39,617 nt of DNA from the NCBI GenBank assembly GCA_000697665.1, contig KL197773.1, positions 49,055-88,671 of the forward strand. The letters are read 5' to 3'. Under the pieces are notes generated by a model. That model was not told the origin of the DNA, made no database searches, and saw only the letters and a program-made list of their open reading frames with translations. This DNA is from Jaapia argillacea MUCL 33604 (lineage: Eukaryota > Basidiomycota > Agaricomycetes > Jaapiales > Jaapiaceae). Below are positions 33,440-39,617 of this stretch, in pieces. Made by a program: the position numbers and the translations under genes. Position 1 is the stretch's first letter. Each line of letters opens with the position of its first letter.

Positions 33440-33700
33440 GTTATTTTTGGTAAAACTGAAGTTGTGAAAATGGTTGATATAAGTATCTGAGATTGCAGCC
33501 CCACCTTCCAGCATCTAAAATGTGTCATCCCACGTTACTGAGTTGTCTGACCATGAACCAAACCAATGATTTCCACCTTTTGGTGAGTGTTTCAGTGAAA
33601 AATGAAAGTCATGGGAATACTGATGTAAGTATCTAGGATTGTAGCCCCCATCTAGGAGATCCTGGAATGGGCATCCTTACCTCATTTGACACACCTTACC
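33440..33700. repeat. Diverged direct repeat of about 155 bp
   Basis: ATAAGTATCTGAGATTGCAGCCCC (first 20 bases near 33478) recurs as GTAAGTATCTAGGATTGTAG near 33625, each followed by a short spacer. Non-coding. Confidence 0.5.
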
Positions 33701-33949
33701 TCTGGCAAAATACAAAATGATTTTAAAATGGGACACTTTTGCATTTTGTTTGGCTTGTAACAAGTCAAGTAATGATGCTACAAGTAAGGTGGTGGTATAT
33801 TTGGGTTCCCCCACCTTCAGGCTATCTGTTGACCCCTATATTACCTAAACTTTCAAATTTGGTAACACCTCTGTAGTCTATTAGGGGTGATAGATAAATT
33901 CTATTATTTGGCCCACATGAACTATATTTCTAATTTAGGAATCTTACAT

Positions 33950-34800
33950 CATCAAGTAAACATATTCCAAGGACCCATTCTTACTAAAAGAATTTTATTC
34001 TGAATTTTCTGGATTTATTTGATCCTCCAATGGCTACTTTCCTATTTAGGCACATTACATCACCTGTCAAACAACCTTACAGTACTCCCTACCCTAATTG
34101 AATTTTATTTGGAAAATATCTGATTTATTTGACCCTCTATTGATGGTTGCCTATCTGGGCAAATTACATCATCTGTCAAACAACCCCAAGTACCCACCCT
34201 ACCCCAACAGAATTTTATTTGGAATTTTCCCAAATTTTTCGAATTTATTAAACCTCCTGTTGATCAATTGCCTATTTGGGCAAATTACATCATCTGCCAA
34301 GTACCCACCCTACCCCAACAGAATTTTATTTGGAATTTTCCCGATTTTTTCGAATTTATTGAACCTTCTGTTGATCAATTATCTATTTGGGCATATTACA
34401 TCATCTGTCAAACAACCCCAAAGTACCCATCCTATCCTGGCAGAATTTATTTTTCCTGATTTTTCCGAATTTATTGGACCTCACATTGATCAGCTGCCTA
34501 TTTGGGTGTAGGATATCACCTGCCAAACAACAACCAAAGCACCCCCAGCCCCTACCCTATCCTGGTATAATTTATTCTGATTTTCCCTGATTTTTCCCAC
34601 ATTTTTCTGGGCTGTATTAATCAATTTACTGTTTTGGAAAGATCATGTGACCTGCCAAAATGCCCCCCACCCCCAATCCTACCCTCTACCATAATTTATT
34701 CCAATTTTGCCTGATTTTCCCTGCATTTTCACAGGCCATATTGATTGATTTACCATTTAGGAAGGTCATGTGACCTGGCAAACAGTGACAAAGTGTCCCC
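33950..34800. repeat. Minisatellite, seven units of about 110-125 bp
   Basis: GAATTTTATTTGGAATTTT-type starts at about 33990, 34100, 34210, 34322, 34442, 34568 and 34692; each unit ends with TGATCAATTGCC...GGGCAAATTACATC and CAAACAACCCCAA. Later units drift to GGTCATGTGACCTG. Two related units stand at 20040-20180, so the family is dispersed. Confidence 0.75.
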
Positions 34801-34964
34801 CACTGCTGCTCTAATCAATGACAAGATACTGTAATACAAACCACCATGTCATAATACAAAACACACCATTTTGTACAGAACATCCCACAGGCAAGTCTGG
34901 TACAATTCTTCTAGGACTTATAGACATGGTTCTACAGCAACATTCTTACTTTTTGTACAATAGC

Positions 34965-35800
34965 CAGTAGGGACTGGTGGGCCATAAGTTTGAGGATAGA
35001 GGGCTCAGTGCTCAATGGTGTTTTGGATACCAAGTGGTTAAGGTTAAGAAGTTGGAAAAATCTATTCTGGCCTCTCACTTGAAGGAGCAATGGAATGTGG
35101 AAGTACCACATAGATTTGTGACTTGTTCCGCACAATGGAGGATGAATGTACAACTACCTAGACCAGTCAAACGTGAAAGATGGGGAGTGGATGAGAAACT
35201 TGGAAGTGCACTTTGTGTAGCAAGGAAGCTTTCTGATGAGCCCAGCCAAGTCGGTCTTCGATTTTTGAGGAGCTAGGTTCACCCAGACCTCAGGCAGAGG
35301 ATATCAGTAGATACGTTGAATGATCTGAATCTATTGGATGATGAAATGGTGACAGAAGTCCTAAACAGGATGAAGGATGAATGGCCAGAGTTTGCAGTGG
35401 AGATGAGGAAGGAGTATATCCCACCTTGGGTAGGGACAGTGTACAAGACAGTTGACAGGAAGGTCGAGCTGATACCAGGAGTATTTCCAGAGTATGCAAA
35501 GGTGAAAAGACAGTTTCCAGGGAACCCCTTGCAAAACCTTCCCAAGCTGTCCTATCACCCTCTGGAGTTTGTACCAACAGAAAAGGTTTCTATGGAAGTG
35601 ATGGATGTGATGAGAGTGAACTCAGATGGCTTTCTGCTACCAGAAGAGGAGAAGCTGTTTAAGCACATATTGATTCTGAATGAGAGGACATTAGCCTTCA
35701 AGGACAGTCAGAGAGGAACATTTAGGGATGATTATTTCTCACCCTATATCATGCCCACTGTCAGGGCTGTGTGGCGTGGTGAGAATCTAGATCAACGATT
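34965..35800 (+). pseudogene. Gypsy-B pol: linker and N-terminal edge of reverse transcriptase
   Basis: KLEKSILASHLKEQWNVEVP (about 35050), then after frame changes DLNLLDDEMVTEVLNRMKDE (about 35320), YAKVKRQFPGNPLQNLPKL, FLLPEEEKLFKHILILNERT (about 35632) and LAFKDSQRGTFRDDYFSPY (about 35692), the conserved block just before the RT fingers in fungal Gypsy elements. No palm region and no YVDD-type motif follows: the next recognisable sequence is RNase H. It is a remnant missing its active site. Confidence 0.75.
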
Positions 35801-35811
35801 ACTCACAGATT

Positions 35812-36322
35812 GCATGACCATTGACAGAGTTGGTGAGAAAAGATGTGGAGTTTATGTGGGATGAAAGGAGGAAAGCAGTGTTTCAGGGCTTAAAATCCCT
35901 CATAACAAGTGCACCAGCCCTAAGATCCATTGATTATTCCTCTGATCAGCCTGTCATACTCTCTGTGGATTCTAGTCGGGTTGGGGTGGGATTCATACTC
36001 TCTCAAGAAGATGAGAAAGGACGACACCACCCAGCCAGGTACAGATTCTTACCCTTCAATGAGCAAGAAGTGTGCTACAGTCAGCCTAAACTAGAGTTAT
36101 ATGGTATCTTCTATGCTTTCTGTCCTTGGTGACTATATCTGATTGGGGTCAAGAAGCTCATTCTAGAGGTAGACACCAAATACATCAAGGATATGCTGAA
36201 TAATCCTGACCTCCAACCTGTAGCATCAATCAATCATTGGATTCAAGGGATTCTTCTATATGACTTTACCATCAAGCATGCTAGTGCTGATAAGCATAGG
36301 GGGCCAGATGCTTTATCCTAGT
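35812..36322 (+). pseudogene. Gypsy-B RNase H domain
   Basis: PLTELVRKDVEFMWDERRKA (RT thumb/connection) then LSVDSSRVGVGFILSQ (first RNase H Asp near 35967), FNEQEVCYSQPKLELYGIFY (Glu in KLELYG), DTKYIKDMLNNPDLQP (Asp) and DFTIKHASADKHRGPDALS, the usual C-terminal block with the HxxGxxNxxADALS theme. The domain removes the RNA strand during reverse transcription. Breaks: TGA 36130-36132 between FCPW and LYLIG (former CGA likely), TAG/TGA near 36320. Confidence 0.8.
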
Positions 36323-36373
36323 GAGATATCAGGCACAACCATCTCCTGAACCTAGTTTATTACCAAAGGGTCT

Positions 36374-37770
36374 ATGCTACCGTCCTGCCTGGCAAGCAGA
36401 AGAGAGTGGGACAAGAGTCTTATGGAAATAAAGAGATTTTTTCTGACTCAGGAGTTCCCCACCTTCCCAGACCCTTGTGCAAAGCAGAGATTCATCCAGC
36501 ATGTGAAGGAGTATTACTTCAGGATGGAGGATTGTTTAAGTGAAGAAGAGGGCAGACCCCATGTTAGTCCTATTTGACTCAGTGAAGCAAACAGAAGCTT
36601 TGATGGAAGCACATGAAGGGAACAGCCACAGAGGGGTTTATGGAGTCCATCAGTTACTGAGAGAGCAGTTCTTTTGGGCTCAAATGTTTCAGAATGCCAA
36701 ACACCATGTTGGGTTATGTCATGAGCGCCAGATTAGAAGCACTCGCAAGGTGGAAATTCATCCAACAGTGTCCACACCTGCTACTTTATTCTGCAAGATC
36801 AATGTAGATGTGATGCACATGCCCAAGGCCAAAGGATTTAACTGGATAGTTGCAGCTAGAGATGATTTATCCTTAGCTGCTGAAGGATGTGTGTTAAAGA
36901 AGGCTAACGCTAAGGAGTTGGCTAAGTTCCTTTTGAGGAGATCATCTGTCGATATGGGGCAGTAGCAGAAGTAGTGACCGATAGTGGAAAAGAAGTCCAA
37001 GGAGCCTTTGCCCATCTACTAAAGTGATATCATATACCTCAGATTAGGATTTCTCCTTATAATTCCAAGGCAGATGGCATGGTAGAAAGAGGAAATTTTA
37101 TTATCCAGGAAAGTATCTTGAAGGCATGTAAAGGAAATGTGATGCAATGGCCAGATCTGGTCCATCATGTGTTCTTTGCTGACAAGGTGATCACCAGGAA
37201 GGCCACAGGGTTTAGCCTATACTATCTACTTTTTGACATCAATCCAGTTCTACCCTTGGGTCTTACTGAAGCTACCTTCCAGGTAGAAGGCTTAAGAAGA
37301 GACTGTCCACAACTGAGCTGATGAGCCTGAGAATTAGACAATTGAAGAAGTAGCCAGAGGATCTTGAGTGAGTAGCAGAGACAATAGTGTGCACCCACTT
37401 TAGATCTGCCTGTCAATTTGAGAAGCGTTATGGACAGTGAATTTCAGATGTAGAGTTTAAGTCTGGCAAACTAGTCTTAAAAAGGAATACTCAGATAGAG
37501 AAGTTGATGAACAGGAAGCATAGGCCAAGGTATCTAGGGCTGTATGAGGTCATTAGGAAGACTAAAGGGGGTTCCTATATCCTAAAAGACTATAATGAGA
37601 AGGGGAGTAGCCCACTTCCATCTCATCCCATACCTAACCGGATGAGAGGTGGCCATCATCGCTGTTGATGAGGAGTCTAGTGATCAGGAATGCACTTCTA
37701 CGTTGGATGAAGACCTCAGATCCAGCAGAATGGAGTCTTTGTCTGAGGAAGAAATGTGTGAAGATCATTT
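36374..37770 (+). pseudogene. Gypsy-B integrase with HHCC finger, DDE core and C-terminal GPY/F-like domain
   Basis: The HHCC zinc finger is AHEGNSHRGVYGVHQLL ... VGLCHERQIRST (about 36608-36740). Core: FCKINVDVMHMPKAKGFNWI (first Asp about 36810), VTDSGKEVQGAFAHLL (second Asp about 36979) and YNSKADGMVERGNF (Glu about 37087), so all three catalytic acids are readable although the sequence crosses a frameshift near 36945. Then SGKLVLKRNTQIEKLMNRKH, RPRYLGLYEVIRKTKGGSYI (about 37515), the GPY/F-type target-binding module, and PLPSHPIPN. I see no chromodomain. The 36374-36539 segment is the spacer after RNase H. TGA and TAG breaks are frequent. Confidence 0.8.
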
Positions 37771-37859
37771 ATAGGTAATACTGACACTTGAGCACTTTGC
37801 ATCTTTCTTCACCAACCTGCACTTCTGTCTGATTCTCTGCCAACATTTTTGCATACTCT

Positions 37860-38790
37860 CCTCTGCTCCTTGCTTGAATGGGTATCCCTCTGTACAGTAG
37901 TCAACCTGAAAGTCATCATTATCACCCATATCAACATCCACCACCTCCTCCTGTCAACAACCCACTTGTGCCACCCACTGGCCTAATACTCGTCATGCCA
38001 CATCTTCTGCCTGGCTGTGAGGGCCTGCAGCCCAATTTGTGCAGACAGGCACCTATCTTGGACATTTCTACACTGACTTGCAGATTCTGGGTGGTCTACT
38101 ACAGGCTACCCTGCTAAGAGGGCCTCCAAATATTTTGACTGAGATCCAGGGTGGTTTCATAGTCAGGATCTATGGAAGGTGAGTGTATGATATCAAAGGA
38201 GAGGCATTGGATGTACCAGGGAAGGAAGGATCTGAAGGAACAGAGGATACAGAAGACGATGAGGATGAGGACAGTGAAGCAATAGAATTTGATGACATTG
38301 TTAGTCCTAGCTATGACACACCCTACCCACCCTTTATGCTCACTCCTCCATCCTCACCATTGCTAACTCCTACACCTGCTCCTGACTTCCATAACCTCCA
38401 TCTGTCTGACATCTTCCCTCACCCTCATAAGGGCGAAGCTGATCGCTACCTTCCAACAGATGCCTTCGATCCTTCAGAACATACAGAATGGGTTCACAAC
38501 TGCCTACAACCTTTGGCTAAGGCAACAGAGCAGCAATTTGGTGGACATGTAGCTTGGGCCAGTGACCTGATGTCCACTCTGAATGAGATTCATTTGGAAG
38601 TTACTCATTGACAAGTGGCCTATCATCGTGTGTATATCCTGGATGGTGATGATGGAGCTATAATGTGGGTGCCAGATCCATGGCAATGGACTTGTGGTCA
38701 GGGGTCATTGGTTTGACTGACAGGATGGCAGCAGTTTGGGAGGAACTACTTAGGACTCAGGCAGTGGAAGAGGCTTAGGGTGATGGAGAT
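37860..38790 (+). pseudogene. Extra reading frame 3' of integrase in Gypsy-B
   Basis: After the integrase stop a further protein reads: a His/Pro-rich N-terminus (YHPYQHPPPPPVNNP), APILDISTLTCRFWVVYYR, a frameshift, GPPNILTEIQGGFIVRIYGR, an acidic Ser/Pro segment (EDTEDDEDEDSEAIEFDD), HTEWVHNCLQPLAKATEQQ, WASDLMSTLNEIHLEVTH, then past TGA 38609-38611 QVAYHRVYILDGDDGAIMWV and PWQWTCGQGSLV, TGA 38714-38716, LTGWQQFGRNYLGLRQWKRL. Both TGA, and the TGT in WTCGQG, fit lost CGN Arg codons. No TM helices like an env gene. Function unknown. Confidence 0.6.
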
Positions 38791-39441
38791 GTAGCAGTAA
38801 AGTGTGGGGCGGGTGTCAGATCCAGACTGTGTTCACATCTGAGTCCCCTCCTTTCTTCTTGCTTATCATTTGCACATCCTCCTCCCTCCTCCATTCTTAT
38901 CTCTGTATCCCTCACCTCTACCTGCCCACCTCAGTCTGCTCATTGTACCAATTCCTATTGCAATTCATTTTCTTTTTGTTTTGTTCTTCTTTATGCACAA
39001 TCATTAGCCACAATTCACTCTAAGCTGTTCCTGTCTCAGAATGATCAGGCCAAGAAGTGCTGCAAGTGGTATCTAGGAAACAGATGTGAGAAACTCCTTT
39101 CATTGTCAATCATCCCCCCCCCCCCCATTACTAGAGTGACATTATAGTCTAAGAAATTCTGAAACTCTAGAATGCTCATACAAATGATACAGTGCACTGG
39201 AGATACTCAGATCTTGTTTTTACACTTTCTAGAGCCCTCAGTTGTCCCTGAAGTAAGGAAGGAGGACTGATTAGGGTGCAGTAGTGTTGCAGATTTTATG
39301 GGAATGGTAAAGGGTGTCTGATCAGGGGAAAGACTATCTCAGGAACTGATGAGGAGAAGGTTGAATCAGTCTACTGTCTTGAACTCTCAGGATCAGCCCT
39401 CTGGCCCATCCAATCTGACTAATCTACATGGAAGATCTCCT
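38791..39441. other. Non-coding 3' region with a C13 run
   Basis: GTGGGGCGGGTGTCAGATCC (38805) could be a polypurine tract and LTR start, but no partner was found. A pyrimidine-rich stretch (38850-38990) and C13 at 39114-39126 follow. No gene seen. Confidence 0.35.
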
Positions 39442-39476
39442 AAAATCAATGTTCATAAATTCCCCAGCTCCAGCTC
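39442..39476. repeat. Fragment of dispersed repeat A
   Basis: AAATCAATGTTCATAAATTCC plus CCAGCTCCAGCTCTT, as at 20191-20248 with about 24 bp missing. It directly abuts the LTR-like repeat. Confidence 0.55.
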
Positions 39477-39617
39477 TTCAGCATAGGAAAGGGGGAGGAT
39501 CTAGAATATTTATGGCAATTTTTGTTGATTTTTTATACCCTGCCAAGAGGAGGGAATTCAGCATCAAGTCAGTATCAGAATCATTTCTGTGAAGTCAGCA
39601 CAGACAGAAGCATACAT
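39477..39617 (+). repeat. Second copy of the Gypsy-B LTR-like repeat, cut by the window end
   Basis: Direct copy of 28324-28463 (TCAGCATAGGAAAGGGGGAG...), about 90% identical by eye. It is either the 3' LTR of Gypsy-B or a separate insertion into repeat A. Confidence 0.6.

Larger units (their letters stand above)
32865..34960. mobile_element. TIR transposon inserted in Gypsy-B pol, 92-bp terminal inverted repeats, TA target
   Basis: 32865-32956 is the reverse complement of 34869-34960 with only a few mismatches. Both ends start TTGTACAAAAAGT and the inner edge of each repeat again reads TTTTGTACAAAA. TA stands just outside both ends (32863-32864 and 34961-34962), the target preference of Tc1/mariner-type elements. 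The 2.1-kb interior encodes no transposase; it holds a MITE, a 155-bp repeat pair and a minisatellite, so the element is non-autonomous and has grown by insertion. Removing it rejoins the Gypsy pol reading. Confidence 0.8.
28324..39617 (+). mobile_element. Gypsy-B: large decayed Ty3/Gypsy retrotransposon with nested insertions
   Basis: Order: LTR-like repeat, Gag, [insertion 30594-32450], protease, [TIR element 32865-34960], RT N-terminus, RNase H, integrase, extra 3' frame, and a second copy of the LTR-like repeat running off the window. PR-RT-RH-IN order defines Ty3/Gypsy. About 11.3 kb in the window, of which roughly 4 kb is later insertions. It cannot move on its own: the RT catalytic core is missing and every frame has stops. 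The 3' boundary is uncertain, because the sequence just before 39477 belongs to dispersed repeat A. Confidence 0.7.

Noticed and set aside
37860-38611. Extra Gypsy-B frame as an envelope-like gene
   Set aside because: No signal peptide, transmembrane helix or glycoprotein-like Cys pattern; the protein is acidic and Pro-rich.
38805-38830. Polypurine tract plus TGTCAGATCC as the true 3' LTR start of Gypsy-B
   Set aside because: No matching sequence exists near 28.3-29.1 kb, so no LTR pair can be made; kept only as a note in the non-coding entry.

Overview
The window looks like a transposon-rich, decayed stretch of a filamentous basidiomycete (Agaricomycete-type) genome. Evidence: every spliceable gene has short GT..AG introns of about 46-58 nt with CTAAY/CTGAY-like branch points; the transposases are of the hAT type common in mushroom-forming fungi; and the Ty3/Gypsy Pol is of the matching fungal type. 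I see no bacterial operons, tRNAs, rRNAs or CRISPR. Genus cannot be fixed from sequence alone.

Layout. (1) 1-7.43 kb: three multi-exon genes of unknown function in + / - / + order (genes 1 and 2 converge with stops 94 nt apart; genes 2 and 3 diverge across 164 nt). All carry in-frame stops. Gene 3 is built of duplicated exons carrying a repeated PxFA(K/R)RTVVK motif. (2) 7.5-8.8 kb: an array of about 20 near-palindromic GCGGAAnnTCCGC modules; the same modules occur inside the last exon of gene 2. (3) 9.15-10.36 kb: about 30 TGGGCCCA palindromes every ~35 bp. (4) 10.4-17.1 kb: two different broken hAT transposases (10.4-11.6 and 13.7-16.56 kb) with two decayed small genes between them. (5) 17.1-19.7 kb: a Gypsy LTR plus gag cut off inside its zinc knuckle. 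(6) 19.7-27.3 kb: almost CpG-free sequence made of dispersed repeats, four long-period tandem arrays, a polypurine tract with a 636-bp assembly gap, and a solo LTR with a perfect 5-bp target duplication. (7) 27.307-28.027 kb: a CpG-rich, apparently young element with terminal inverted repeats and a perfect 9-bp target duplication. (8) 28.3-39.6 kb: a second, larger Gypsy element (LTR-like repeat, gag, protease, RT remnant, RNase H, integrase, extra 3' reading frame) split by two insertions of about 1.9 and 2.1 kb; the second itself contains a MITE.

Unifying theme: most in-frame stops are TGA where the frame or the family has Arg (CGA). This is the mark of C-to-T loss at CpG in methylated, silenced DNA. 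The 27.3-kb element escaped it and so gives a relative age. No gene in the window appears intact; the genes do not form a pathway, but the layers of insertion give a readable history.
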